The position numbers were made by a program, and so were the translations under genes. A stretch of 35,334 nucleotides of DNA from a virus. This document shows positions 1-9,080 of this stretch, one piece after another. Within the stretch, counting starts at the first letter, position 1. Each line of letters opens with the position of its first letter. The notes beneath the pieces are model-generated. The model had not been told where the DNA came from. It was given only the letters and a program-made list of their open reading frames with translations, and did no database searches. The DNA lies in the IMG/VR virus record IMGVR_UViG_3300046482_000239, positions 1 through 35,334 of that record; one strand, written 5' to 3'.

Positions 1-108
1 GCGATGCACATCGTCATCTTCACCGGCAAGGATGCCGCGTCGATGCGGCGTGACCTCGCGGAGTTTATCGGCCCCGACACGGTGGTGCATGAAGAGCCGA
101 AAAGGTGA
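1..108 (+). CDS. C-terminal fragment of small protein paralogous to the one at 17.3 kb
   Basis: The 5' end is cut by the window edge; 35 residues remain before a TGA. The visible part contains IVIFTGKDAASMR and ends HEEPKR. It matches the C-terminus of the 81-residue protein encoded at 17297-17542 at about 25 of 34 positions, so the two are clear paralogs (seen directly). Function unknown. It is on the plus strand, facing the end of the tail operon, just as its paralog faces the structural operon. This suggests that another cluster of small plus-strand genes lies to the left of the window. Confidence 0.85.
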   Translation, partial: AMHIVIFTGKDAASMRRDLAEFIGPDTVVHEEPKR

Positions 109-174
109 CGGGCGCCGCCGATGACCGGCGCTAGCCGCTGGCGGTGAGGCTGCAATCCTCGTCCCGCGCCGCAG
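109..174. other. convergent intergenic gap
   Basis: Sixty-six GC-rich bases separate a rightward gene from the end of the leftward tail operon. I expected a bidirectional terminator here but see no clean stem followed by a T-run on either strand. Confidence 0.4.
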
Positions 175-528
175 TCATGACGGCGTATCCAATCCGCCCA
201 GCGCATTCCACAGCGTCTGAATCTGCGACTGCAGATCGAGGTCAGCAATGGTGCAGGTGGCCGTCTTCGTCGCTTCATCGTAGGTCGTCGTCACGATAAC
301 GTTGATGCCCATCACGACCACCGGCCCCCCTTGCTGCGCCGCCTGCAGCGGGTTGCCGATCACGCGCTGCGCGTAGAGCGCGCGGCCCTGGTGATAGGGC
401 GTCGTGCCGGCTTCTCCCAGAATGACGCCCGCCACATGCGCGAGCATCACCTGCACGCGCTCCATGAACCCGCCTGGACCGAGGTCACGGGTCAAGGCCA
501 TCTGCTTGACGGAGACTTCCACGGCCAT
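175..528 (-). CDS. hypothetical small phage protein downstream of the tail fibre
   Basis: 117 residues, starting MAVEVSVKQMALTRD. An N-terminal helical stretch of about 70 residues is followed by a threonine-rich beta segment and a C-terminal helix (LQSQIQTLWNALGG). From memory, similar proteins sit just after tail fibre genes in several siphoviruses, but no function is known to me. It is separated from the fibre stop by 8 bases and is the last gene of the leftward late operon, so it is probably co-transcribed with the tail genes. A virion accessory role is inference from position only. Confidence 0.75.
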   Translation of the reverse strand: MAVEVSVKQMALTRDLGPGGFMERVQVMLAHVAGVILGEAGTTPYHQGRALYAQRVIGNPLQAAQQGGPVVVMGINVIVTTTYDEATKTATCTIADLDLQSQIQTLWNALGGLDTPS

Positions 529-536
529 GTGTGCTC

Positions 537-1649
537 CTACGTCATCTCAAACACGAGTTGGGCATAGACGGTCGTCTGGTGCGTCGAGAGCGTCATGTTG
601 CCTCCGGCGGACTTGAAGACAGACAGATAGGTGCCGCCGCCATTGATATGAATGTAGGCATCAGTGAGACTCCCATTATCAAAAAAGCGTACGTTTGACA
701 CCTGGACGCGCCGATTGCAGGTGACACCCGCCGGCAATGCCACTCGGAGTTCGTTGCTGACCGTTCCGCCCACCGTGGTGTTCTCCAGTTCCAGATTGAG
801 AAAGATGGTTTTGCCGACGAGCGTATAGCGGTAACAGACGACATCACCACTCTCCACCGTCCACGTCATGCTGCCCGATGCGGTGAAGGCGCCCGCGCTG
901 TAGGGCACGTCGAGCCAATGCCCCATCGCCGTCGTGCGGGCCTTCTCGTACAGATCGGCCGCGAAGGTCAGGTCGCCGTTGCGACTGGCGATCCAGGGCG
1001 TGGCTTGGGCCAGGGTGCCGGCATCGTTCCACGCCTGCAGGGAACACTGGCCGGCGGTGTTTACAGCCATCCGCCAGATCCTAGTATCGGCCGCGTTGGT
1101 CGGATTGGTGAACACCGGCTGGCGCAGGCCGGCGCCAGGATTGTTCTCGAAGGTCTGGACCTGCGCGAAGGTGTTGGCCGCATCGCGCCGCGCGACATTC
1201 ACCGAGAGCCGCGCATCGGGCAGCGTGCCGCTGGTGAGCACGGTTGCCGATAGATTGATGATGGCGTCGGCGCCGCCGGTCTCGTGCGAGGCGTGGTGGG
1301 CGGTTGGCGTGCGCGCATCGCTCAGGCGCGGATCCGTCGTGTCCACCTTGCCACTGAGCGCCGTCGTCAGGCCCGTGACCTGGCTCTGCGCGAGGGTGAC
1401 GACATCGCTGCCGCCCGCTTCATGCGTCGCGTGGTGCGGATCCGGCGTCCCGCCCCCGCTGCCGCCCCCGGTGGCGCTCAGCGTCGTGCCCTCCACCACC
1501 AGCCCCGACCCGAGCGTCAATTCCTGCATGGCGCCAGGGCCCGTGCTGCCACGCCCGAGCAGGCGCGCCGCAGCCGACACCGGCAGCCAGTCCGATCCGC
1601 CGGCCCTGTGCCTATTTCCGTGCGCGGCCGTGCGATCAATCGCCATCAT
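537..1649 (-). CDS. tail fibre / receptor-binding protein
   Basis: 370 residues. The start overlaps the stop of the upstream baseplate gene by an ATGA. Three short modules share the pattern H-(R/E)-x-G-G-(S/A)-D: RHRAGGSD near residue 16, THEAGGSD near 78 and SHETGGAD near 122, separated by Gly-rich and VTGLTTALSGKV-type fibre repeats. The C-terminal ~140 residues (about 230-370) are predicted all-beta, rich in Thr, Val and Asn, as in fibre tip domains. Repeated H...GGxD modules and a position at the end of the tail operon are typical of siphovirus fibres (family knowledge). Host receptor binding is inferred. No chaperone or peptidase domain is visible. Confidence 0.8.
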   Translation of the reverse strand: MMAIDRTAAHGNRHRAGGSDWLPVSAAARLLGRGSTGPGAMQELTLGSGLVVEGTTLSATGGGSGGGTPDPHHATHEAGGSDVVTLAQSQVTGLTTALSGKVDTTDPRLSDARTPTAHHASHETGGADAIINLSATVLTSGTLPDARLSVNVARRDAANTFAQVQTFENNPGAGLRQPVFTNPTNAADTRIWRMAVNTAGQCSLQAWNDAGTLAQATPWIASRNGDLTFAADLYEKARTTAMGHWLDVPYSAGAFTASGSMTWTVESGDVVCYRYTLVGKTIFLNLELENTTVGGTVSNELRVALPAGVTCNRRVQVSNVRFFDNGSLTDAYIHINGGGTYLSVFKSAGGNMTLSTHQTTVYAQLVFEMT

Positions 1650-4600
1650 GCCCCTCCTGCGACGAGCGTCGTGACATCGACAGCGCGGATCCGCACGCGG
1701 CGCCGCCCTGGCGCCACGGTCACTTCTTCGACCTGCACCAGGCGCTCCTCGCTCGGCCCGACTCCGGCAAAATGCCGCACACGCAGGTAGCCGCCGAGCC
1801 CGGCCGTCGCGAGCTGTAACCCGGTCTCAAACTCGAGCACGCGCGGCGGAGTGGCGACGCGGTCCACTTCATGCTCGGCGACATTCTTGCCCTGCGCCGC
1901 TGTGGGCACAAACCAGTAATCCTTGACCGGTCCTTCGATGTCCCGGCCATAGTCCTCCGCGCGCCCCGGATCGTTGGCATCGCGCTTGACGGCCAGCCAG
2001 GTGCCCGTCGCCCAGTTGTACTCGGCGCGGTAGGGTACGCGCGTGGCCTGCACCTCCCAGCCCAGCGCGATCGTAAACGTGCCCTCGAGCATGTCGTTGA
2101 CGTCCTCAACCAGCGTCGCGGCCTCGTGGTCTTCGGCGGTCGGATCGGCGAGCACGATGAACAGCTCGCCGTACCGGCTGACGCCGAAGCGGCAATCCGC
2201 ACTCAGGTTCCAGCGCGCAATCCACTCGCGCACCGACAGGCGCTCGCTGGCCGTGGCACCGAGGACACCGGCCCCGATATAGCCGTCGGGTGGATAGCGC
2301 GTCACCGCCTGGTCGGCCGCGATCGTAAAGCTCGATTCGTCCACGACCTCGACAACGCGATCGTAGAGGTCCGTGGTGGGATTGGCGAGCGGCCCACCCG
2401 TCAGGTAGCCGGCGGGGTTCGCGACATAGTTGATGAGGAAGTGTCGGTATTGTGCAAAGAGATCGGTGATCACGGTGCCGGTCTCATCGCCGGTCGTCGT
2501 CCAGCCCGTCACGTTGATCGTCAAGGGGGCACCGCCCGCCGCGCGATCGGCCGGGGTCTGCTCGCCCGCGACCTCCTCCCCGCCGGTCAGCGTAATGTCA
2601 TCGATGAAGAGGGCCATCGGGTCCGCCCCGGCCGGATTGCCGTTGACGAGGATCATCAGATGATCGGCACTGGCGAGCGACAAGCCCGACTCGCCCGACT
2701 CCAGTTCGAAGGCCGAGATGGGAATCACCACCGACTGATAGGCGGTCGTATCGGTCGAGTCAAAGCCGATGTCGCGGTCCCCAGTCACATACGCGGCATC
2801 CATGATGGACACGACGGCGCCGCGCTGCTCGAGCGGATCCTCGGTGGATCCCGTGCTAAGCTGAAACGCGAGATCGAGCCGCAGGCCGCTGGCCCATCCT
2901 CCAGCCGTGTCGGATTTGACCCAGAGCGTCAGCGTGTCATAGCTCGGAATGTCATAGGCCGCCGGGATGCCGAACACGCTCGTCGTCAGGCCGAACGTCC
3001 CGAATGCGAAATCCCCGGTCCGTAGATCGACGCCCTGGATACACCGTGCGCCGGTGCGCGCCCCCGTGGTGGCATTGACGTCGAAGTGCGGCACGGTGCC
3101 GGCGATCGGATGCACGCCCGCCACCCACGTTTCGTAGGAGCTCCCGACGCTCCCGGCATTCTCGGCATAGAGCACCGGCTCGCCCGGCATGGCCGGGGTC
3201 CCCGCCCGTCCGCGCAGCAGCGTATACCGCCGCCCTTCGTACTCCTCGATGAGGGGTCCGGAGGGGTGCCCCGGGATCGTCCAATCCGCCGTTCCGAGCA
3301 CGCTGATGCCGTCGAGGAAGACATTGGTGATTGCCGCATAGTGGCCGGCGACGAGCCAGAGATGCTGTGTGCCGTCTTCGAGCCCGAGATAGATCGGCGC
3401 CACCGCCCCGGTCTCGCGCGCATGCGTGCCGTAGATGATGGGCACGGGATGCCCCGCGGCATCGTCATTGAGCACGAGGGTCGCGGGCAGGAATGCGGCC
3501 TCCACCTGGCGCTGCGGGATGAGCAAGTCATCGGTCAGCATGCTGTGGCCGACGGCATCCTCGAGCAGCAGTGTGAGACTCAGCGTCGGTGATGGATCGG
3601 CGCGTCGGATCGGGCCCGCGAAGACGGTGAGCGGCTCGCCGAGCGCGGCGCGCACCGGGCGGCTCACCATCCGTACGGTGACCAGGGCATCATGCCCGAA
3701 TCGCTGCGGGCTATGGGCCAGGGCGGTGCGCAGGCCGCGATCGGGATCCGCCAGCCGGATTTCGCAGGAACTGCCCTGCCAGGCGCCAGTCCGTGGATCG
3801 GACAGCGTGCGGGTGGCATGGCCGAACGACTCGACCCGGGCGGCCTTGAACCCGTGATAGTAGGAGGGCGGGCACTGCATATCCCAGTCGCTGTAGGCAA
3901 CCGTCTGCCACGTGTCCTCGTCCTCGCGACGCCGCCATTCCATCCAGGCGATACCGGGCGTGCCGAGAAACCCAACGGGCGCGAGCGGGCGCGGGCGGGC
4001 CACTTCGATGACCAGCTGGGTGACCGCGAGCGCGCCCGGCGCCTGCCAGGGGACCTCGACGACGGCCTGCGTGATGGCCACCGCGCCGGCCCGCTGCACC
4101 GGGAGCTCGGCGACGAGCTGCGTGACCAGGGTACTGGCGGCCGTCGTGATGGCCGCCGTGAACACGGCCACCGATGCCACCGCGTTGCGGTTGCCCCCCG
4201 GCCACGTCCACGACGGCGAGATCGCGGCGGCGGTCGACTGGACCAGATACGCCCCAGAGACCTGAAAATTATTGCCGCCGCCATAGGGAATCGTCAGCCC
4301 CCCCGTAAAGCCCGCGGGGATCGTGTCGGTGTCGGGCGCGAGGACAATTTCACTGCCGAGAGAACTCCACAGCAGGGCGCCGTCGGCACTGGGCGTGACG
4401 CTCCCCGTCGCAAGGGGCGAGCTGGGCCCCGTCGCGCCGGTCTCCTGCCCGCCGTAGCTCGCCACGCCCGCGAAGGCATAGGCCACGACGGCGCTGTAGA
4501 TGCCGGTCCCCGCCACGGTGATCGTGTGCCCGGACCCGACCGTCGGCGTCCCGACGGCGTACCACGTGACTTGCCGAACACTGCCGCGGACCCGCGCGGT

Positions 4601-4771
4601 CAAGGCCGTATAGCTGTTGCTCTTGTTATCACTGACGGCGGCGACGGGTCCGCTGGCTAACGATGCGACACTGACGACCAGGAGCGTCGCGCCCGTGGTG
4701 TTGAAGGCGCCTGTGGTCCCGCCAGCGGGGCCGGCGGCGGCGCTGACCGAGGCCACGAAGGTGACCGCCAT
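1646..4771 (-). CDS. large tail tip / baseplate hub protein
   Basis: 1041 residues from an ATG (MAVTFVASVSAAAG) preceded by AGGA about 8 bases upstream. The N-terminal ~220 residues are an Ala/Thr/Gly-rich beta region resembling the MAVTFV-type sandwich domain of phage minor tail proteins. Residues ~225-290 contain three VxQLVxEV-like repeats (LVTQLVAELPV, ITQAVVEVPW, VTQLVIEVARP). The middle and C-terminal parts include an RLADPDRGLRTAL segment and a lectin-like stretch (about 560-720, with FIDDITLTGG). The C-terminus resembles baseplate hub proteins. It lies between the distal tail proteins and the fibre, as expected. An exact hub or host-specificity assignment needs a profile search. Confidence 0.75.
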   Translation of the reverse strand: MAVTFVASVSAAAGPAGGTTGAFNTTGATLLVVSVASLASGPVAAVSDNKSNSYTALTARVRGSVRQVTWYAVGTPTVGSGHTITVAGTGIYSAVVAYAFAGVASYGGQETGATGPSSPLATGSVTPSADGALLWSSLGSEIVLAPDTDTIPAGFTGGLTIPYGGGNNFQVSGAYLVQSTAAAISPSWTWPGGNRNAVASVAVFTAAITTAASTLVTQLVAELPVQRAGAVAITQAVVEVPWQAPGALAVTQLVIEVARPRPLAPVGFLGTPGIAWMEWRRREDEDTWQTVAYSDWDMQCPPSYYHGFKAARVESFGHATRTLSDPRTGAWQGSSCEIRLADPDRGLRTALAHSPQRFGHDALVTVRMVSRPVRAALGEPLTVFAGPIRRADPSPTLSLTLLLEDAVGHSMLTDDLLIPQRQVEAAFLPATLVLNDDAAGHPVPIIYGTHARETGAVAPIYLGLEDGTQHLWLVAGHYAAITNVFLDGISVLGTADWTIPGHPSGPLIEEYEGRRYTLLRGRAGTPAMPGEPVLYAENAGSVGSSYETWVAGVHPIAGTVPHFDVNATTGARTGARCIQGVDLRTGDFAFGTFGLTTSVFGIPAAYDIPSYDTLTLWVKSDTAGGWASGLRLDLAFQLSTGSTEDPLEQRGAVVSIMDAAYVTGDRDIGFDSTDTTAYQSVVIPISAFELESGESGLSLASADHLMILVNGNPAGADPMALFIDDITLTGGEEVAGEQTPADRAAGGAPLTINVTGWTTTGDETGTVITDLFAQYRHFLINYVANPAGYLTGGPLANPTTDLYDRVVEVVDESSFTIAADQAVTRYPPDGYIGAGVLGATASERLSVREWIARWNLSADCRFGVSRYGELFIVLADPTAEDHEAATLVEDVNDMLEGTFTIALGWEVQATRVPYRAEYNWATGTWLAVKRDANDPGRAEDYGRDIEGPVKDYWFVPTAAQGKNVAEHEVDRVATPPRVLEFETGLQLATAGLGGYLRVRHFAGVGPSEERLVQVEEVTVAPGRRRVRIRAVDVTTLVAGGA

Positions 4772-4811
4772 TCGGCTTCCTAGACCGTCCCCGTCACACC
4801 CGCCGCCGCCA

Positions 4812-5835
4812 TTACAGGGTCCGCTTGAACCCCGCCTGCAGCGCATTGATGTGCGCATCGGTCAGCGGGTCCCCGTTGGGCATCGTGACGAAGCACACGC
4901 GGTTCTGGTAGAAGAAGCTCGTCGAGAGCATCTCCGCCGCCACGTCGGTCGTGACCCCGGCGTGACGGAGTTGCGAGGTTAGCGCCGCGGACCCCTCCGC
5001 CGTGCGGCGCGCCGAGATGAGGAGCTGCGCCCCAATGACCCCATCACTCGTGACGATATCTTGCAACTGGTAGAGATCGGAGAGCCCCACCGTGGCCGCG
5101 AGGACCGTCGTGGCGTCCGCATCGGGTGTCAGGTCGTTGGTGGCCTCCCAGTTGGTCGCCGCGCCCGCGGGCGTCCACTGCGTCGAGGCGCCGGCGCCGT
5201 TGGGTCGGATGACGTCGATCTGGATGTCGCCAAGCGGCGCGGTGTGCGACGCCCCGCTCCCATCGCAGACATAGACATCATCAAACGCGGCGGCGTTGGT
5301 GTCGCCCCCAATCCCCACCAGATTCCAGCCGTACGTCGAGACGCCCTCCGTCAATCCCGGCGTCACGCCGAGACCCGTTTCATCGAGGATCAGTGCCCCA
5401 TCGACCCAGATTTGACAGGCGTCCACCTGCACGGCGTTCAGCCCGCCGCCCGCCGAGACCACACTGACGTCCGTCTGCATTTCGACGTAGTACCACACGC
5501 CCGTCCGGACGACGTCGGCCGCGGAACTTTTCACGATCGCGGAGCCGAAGACGCTCGTCTGGATGGATCCATCGTTCATGGTCTGAATGGTGAAGAAGAG
5601 CAGATTGACCGTGCCGAGGCGAAAGAGATCCGTGCCGCCGAGCGCACTACAGCGGACGGCGCCCCCGACAATGCTTCTTCCACTCGCGACGGTCGGGAGC
5701 GCCTTCGAGGCAAATCCCAGCGCCCCGCTGCCATGACGACCATGCTCGGCGCCGATTGACACAAATGCCCCGGCCGTATATTTGTCCGCCCGGTCCGTGT
5801 AGTGGTCAAAAGCTATCGATGAACAGCAGCGCCAT
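4812..5835 (-). CDS. minor tail protein, reading frame broken by one extra base near its start
   Basis: A strong ribosome binding site (AGGAGGG) precedes an ATG that reads MALLFIDSF and then meets TGA. Removing one base from a run of four T (A4 on the plus strand, 5808-5811) continues the frame into DHYTDRADKYTAGAFV and a 330-residue open frame. MALLFIDSFDHY is the usual opening of this phage minor tail family (from memory). The span is 1024 bases, exactly 3n+1. The protein is beta-rich and laminin-G-like, with QIWVDGALILDETG near the middle and ends ALQAGFKRTL. It sits between the distal tail protein and the baseplate hub. The break is either a sequence error, slippage or an inactivating mutation. 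Confidence 0.8.
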
Positions 5836-5945
5836 TCATCCCTCCTTTGCTGCGGCGATCTATAATCTCCGCATGGGCCGACCGCTTCAGACGGTCGAGG
5901 ATTTTCACCGGCGCATCCGACGCACAAAGGGCATGTCTAGTCCTC
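5836..5945 (-). promoter_or_regulatory. intergenic region with small hairpin, possible internal promoter
   Basis: This 110-base gap is the largest in the tail operon. It contains a 6-bp inverted repeat, CGACCG/CGGTCG with a 7-base loop (5879-5897), and an AT-rich ATTATAGAT about 30 bases upstream of the minor tail ATG on the minus strand that could act as a -10 element. I see no convincing -35. The hairpin has no T-run in the direction of transcription. A promoter or processing site for the distal tail genes is only a suggestion. Confidence 0.25.
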
Positions 5946-6749
5946 TCAGGGCCACGGCAGCCCGCGACTCAACTCCTTGACCTGGCAGCGCACCAGCTGC
6001 ACGTAGCCGCCATCAGGATCCGGCACATCCAGGCGGCGCGACGTGGTCCGTTGACTCCAGCGGACCACGTAGACATCGTTGACCTCGGGGAAGGGCCAGA
6101 GGAGCCACGATTGCACGCGCCCATGCGTCGCGCGCCACAGCGCGAGGAAGTCCTGCGTCTCGTCCTCGCGCAGCAACATCTCCCCAAGCAGCTCGCGCCG
6201 TTTGCCCCCCACGTCATAGATGAGGTCGACGCCCAGCTCGGTGGCCATCTCGACGATGCCGTAGTCTTCCTCTTCCACGACGCCCCAGCGCACCGAGATG
6301 CCGTTGCCAATGGTGCGCAGCGATGACAGCAGCATCAAGCGCCCCACGGCCACGGGCACGCTGTTGGTGCCGGTGATGCGCAGCCGCCAGAAGGGATAGC
6401 TCGGCGAACCGGTGAGCTGCGCAATCGGGCTGATGGCCTGGCCATCGGGATGCGGGCCGGGATTGATGATGGCCTGCGAAAAGGCGGGCGCCCCCCAGCT
6501 GTCGGTGCTGTTGCCCTCGAGGGTCACGCCGATGCCGGCATCGAGCTGCGGATAGATGAGGGCGACGGCGGCCAGGGTTACGGGTGACGCGAACTCGAGC
6601 ACCCAGCTCCCGCTTGTGGTCGTGAGTTTCGCCGGCTGCGCGGGGTTCTCCGTCACCAGCCACTCAGCGGGATAGCCGGGATCTTCCGCACTCGCGGTGA
6701 TGGTCGTGGCCGTCGGGGCCCGATCGTCATCGGGCAGGGCGTACCACAT
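5946..6749 (-). CDS. distal tail protein-like minor tail protein
   Basis: 267 residues; its ATG directly abuts the TAA of the tape measure gene. The N-terminal half is a beta-sandwich-like domain (SGSWVLEFASPVTLAAVALI, then WRLRITGTN) resembling galactose-binding or discoidin-type folds. The C-terminal half contains RWGVVEEEDYGIVEMATELGV-type beta/alpha content (residues about 165-230) and LLWPFPE. The location directly after the tape measure is where siphoviruses encode the distal tail protein that joins tube and baseplate. No enzymatic motif is visible. The assignment rests on order and fold impression, not on a recognised signature. Confidence 0.65.
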   Translation of the reverse strand: MWYALPDDDRAPTATTITASAEDPGYPAEWLVTENPAQPAKLTTTSGSWVLEFASPVTLAAVALIYPQLDAGIGVTLEGNSTDSWGAPAFSQAIINPGPHPDGQAISPIAQLTGSPSYPFWRLRITGTNSVPVAVGRLMLLSSLRTIGNGISVRWGVVEEEDYGIVEMATELGVDLIYDVGGKRRELLGEMLLREDETQDFLALWRATHGRVQSWLLWPFPEVNDVYVVRWSQRTTSRRLDVPDPDGGYVQLVRCQVKELSRGLPWP

Positions 6750-9080
6750 TTAGCCAACTCCCGCGATGGTGGTCCGCAGGCCCGACTGATTGAGCGCAAT
6801 GGCATCCTTGAAGCGGGGAATGATCTCGGTGCGGAAGGCCTCGCTCATGTCCGCGCGGTCCCAGGCCTGGATCGTCACGTTCATCGTGACGGGCGCCGCG
6901 GCGGTGCGGGCCGCCGCCGGCACCGTGGCGGCGGGCAGGGTCACGCCCGGCAGCCCGCTGCGGCTGATGGCCGTCATCGCCCCCAGGGGACTCGTGGGAA
7001 AGCTCGGGATGGAGACGTTCCGCCGCTGCAGCAGCGTCAGGATGCTCTGGCTGGCCCCGCGGAACTCGGACATCGTGTCGGCCGTCGTCAATTGCCTGAA
7101 CAGCCGACCGCCGCCGGGTTCCCCGGTGAGGTTCGTGAGCATCGCGGCCAGCGTGTGAAACCCACTCCCTTCACCGGTCCCCGATGGCCCGAACTGCTGC
7201 AGGAACCGATCGCGGGCAGGATTCACGGCGATGCCTTCCTGGCCGCCGCGGAGCCAGCCTTTCTTCCAGATGCCGACGCCGAGCGCCAACGCGCCCGCGC
7301 CCGCGATCGTGAAGGGATTCGTGGCGAGTGCGCCAATCGTCGCACCCAGTTTTCCGGCGGACGGCCACGGCGGGGGACGCCGGACGCCGCCGAAGACGCC
7401 GGCCAGGCTCGTCGCGAGCCGCTGACTGGCGATCGCCGCCACCATCCTCTTCAAGAAGTCTTGAATGAAGGTCTGCAGCATGTCGGCGAGGATGTTCGCG
7501 AAGGTCTGACGGATCCCGCGCCAGATGCTGGTGAACGCATCCTTGAACCCGCGCAAGCCCACCAGCATTTCGCTCAGCATCTGGGCCGTGCCGAAACTCA
7601 CCTGTTCGGTGAACTCGTCGACGACGGAGCGGCCCAGATCCCGGCCGACACTGGCCCCTTGGCTTTCAATGTCGGGGGGCAGGGCCTGCGTCAGATCGAC
7701 ATCAGCCGCCCACGCGCGCAGGATGTCGGAGAGGCCTTCCGGGGGGAGGAGTCTCACGGCGTCGCGTGCGAGCGGTTCCAGTACCAGTTTCCGAACATCG
7801 TAGGATGCCGCACGGACGGAATAGAGCCAGGCTTCCTGCGCCTGCTGCGCGCGGCCGATCGCCTGGATTTCCTCTTCATAGACCGAGTTCAACATCGCCC
7901 GCAGCGCTGTCTGTTCACGCACGGCCTTGCGCTGCGCCTCGGTCAGCGCCTCGAGTTCCTCTTTGGTTTGGCCGAGCGCCGGGATCACGACCTCGGTAAA
8001 TTCTCTGCCGAGTTCGCCAGCCCCCTGCGTCATCGGGCCGAACACGCCCAGTCCGAAATTTTGCTGACGCAGCGTGTCAATGAAGCCGGCGATGCGGGCG
8101 AGGATCTCGCCGCTGATGATGACTAGCTTGTTGCGAAACTTCGCCCAGGCATCTTCGGCCTCGGCGAGGCGCCGGACGGTCTCCGTGGACATCTTGTTGG
8201 CGCCCTCGACCAGGTTCCGCAGGCCATCCTGAATCGCGGGCCCCAGCTCCGCGAACCCGCGCCCCATCAATTCCGTGCCGAGGCGCACGCGCTCCATCGG
8301 ATTGTCGACCTTGGCCAGCGCATCCGCGATGGCGAGGAAGGCGTCTTCGGGACGCATCGCGCGTATTTTTCCGACTTCGAGCCCGAGCGCCCTGAGCGCC
8401 GCGACGGTGCTCTTGTTCCCTTCGGCGAGATTGATGTTCAGCCGGGTAATTGCGGTCCCGAAGGCCTCCAGGGTGGTCCCGGTCTGCTGGGCGGCGAAAT
8501 TGAAGCCCTGCACGGCTTCCGCCGAGATGCCGAGCTTCTTGGACATGTCATCGATCTGGCCGGCGGTCGCGATGGCCTCGGTGCCGAGCTGGATGATCGA
8601 CGAGATGCCGCGCTGTACGAGCTGGGCACCGAGCGTGCCGACGAAGCTGCCGACCGCCGAGCCCAGCGTGACCATCTTGCCGCTCAGCCCCGTCGTGGCC
8701 TGGCTGGCGGTCCCGGTGGCGCGGGCCAGGTCGAGCATCGCCTTCGGCGCGGTCTGCCCGAGCGCCCGGTACTTCGCAATGGCCTCGGTTAGCTCCCGGT
8801 TGACCTTCTCCTGTTCCCGTGCCGTGAGCTTCGAGGCGCCGCCGATGTTGGTAATCGCCCGCGTGAGGTTGTTCGCGCTGTACAGCAGCTTGTCGCCCTG
8901 AAAGCTCTTTTCCAGGCGCGTGAGCTGAGGCGTCACCTTCTGCGCCGTGGTGCCGACGCCCGTGAGGCTCTTGCCGAAGGTCGTGGTCGCGTCCGCGGAT
9001 TTCTTCAGCGTCGCGGTATACGCGGCGGCATCGGCCGTCAGAATGGCGCGCAGGATCCCGATGGTGCCACTCGTCGCCAT
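6750..9080 (-). CDS. tail tape measure protein
   Basis: 776 residues. The protein starts MATSGTIGILRAILTADAAAY, followed by long Ala-rich helices with heptad character, a hydrophobic stretch around residues 150-175 (GSAVGSFVGTLGAQLVQRGI), a second helical block, and a Gly/Ala-rich hydrophobic segment near 575-615 (FTIAGAGALALGVGIW). Tape measure proteins set tail length at about 1.5 angstrom per residue, so a tail near 115 nm is expected (established rule). It follows the frameshifted chaperone gene and precedes the distal tail protein, the canonical order. No peptidase or lysozyme domain is visible. Confidence 0.93.
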   Translation of the reverse strand: MATSGTIGILRAILTADAAAYTATLKKSADATTTFGKSLTGVGTTAQKVTPQLTRLEKSFQGDKLLYSANNLTRAITNIGGASKLTAREQEKVNRELTEAIAKYRALGQTAPKAMLDLARATGTASQATTGLSGKMVTLGSAVGSFVGTLGAQLVQRGISSIIQLGTEAIATAGQIDDMSKKLGISAEAVQGFNFAAQQTGTTLEAFGTAITRLNINLAEGNKSTVAALRALGLEVGKIRAMRPEDAFLAIADALAKVDNPMERVRLGTELMGRGFAELGPAIQDGLRNLVEGANKMSTETVRRLAEAEDAWAKFRNKLVIISGEILARIAGFIDTLRQQNFGLGVFGPMTQGAGELGREFTEVVIPALGQTKEELEALTEAQRKAVREQTALRAMLNSVYEEEIQAIGRAQQAQEAWLYSVRAASYDVRKLVLEPLARDAVRLLPPEGLSDILRAWAADVDLTQALPPDIESQGASVGRDLGRSVVDEFTEQVSFGTAQMLSEMLVGLRGFKDAFTSIWRGIRQTFANILADMLQTFIQDFLKRMVAAIASQRLATSLAGVFGGVRRPPPWPSAGKLGATIGALATNPFTIAGAGALALGVGIWKKGWLRGGQEGIAVNPARDRFLQQFGPSGTGEGSGFHTLAAMLTNLTGEPGGGRLFRQLTTADTMSEFRGASQSILTLLQRRNVSIPSFPTSPLGAMTAISRSGLPGVTLPAATVPAAARTAAAPVTMNVTIQAWDRADMSEAFRTEIIPRFKDAIALNQSGLRTTIAGVG

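Noticed and set aside
1871-3025. Long plus-strand frame opposite the baseplate gene
   Set aside because: Shadow frame with no recognisable domain and no ribosome site.
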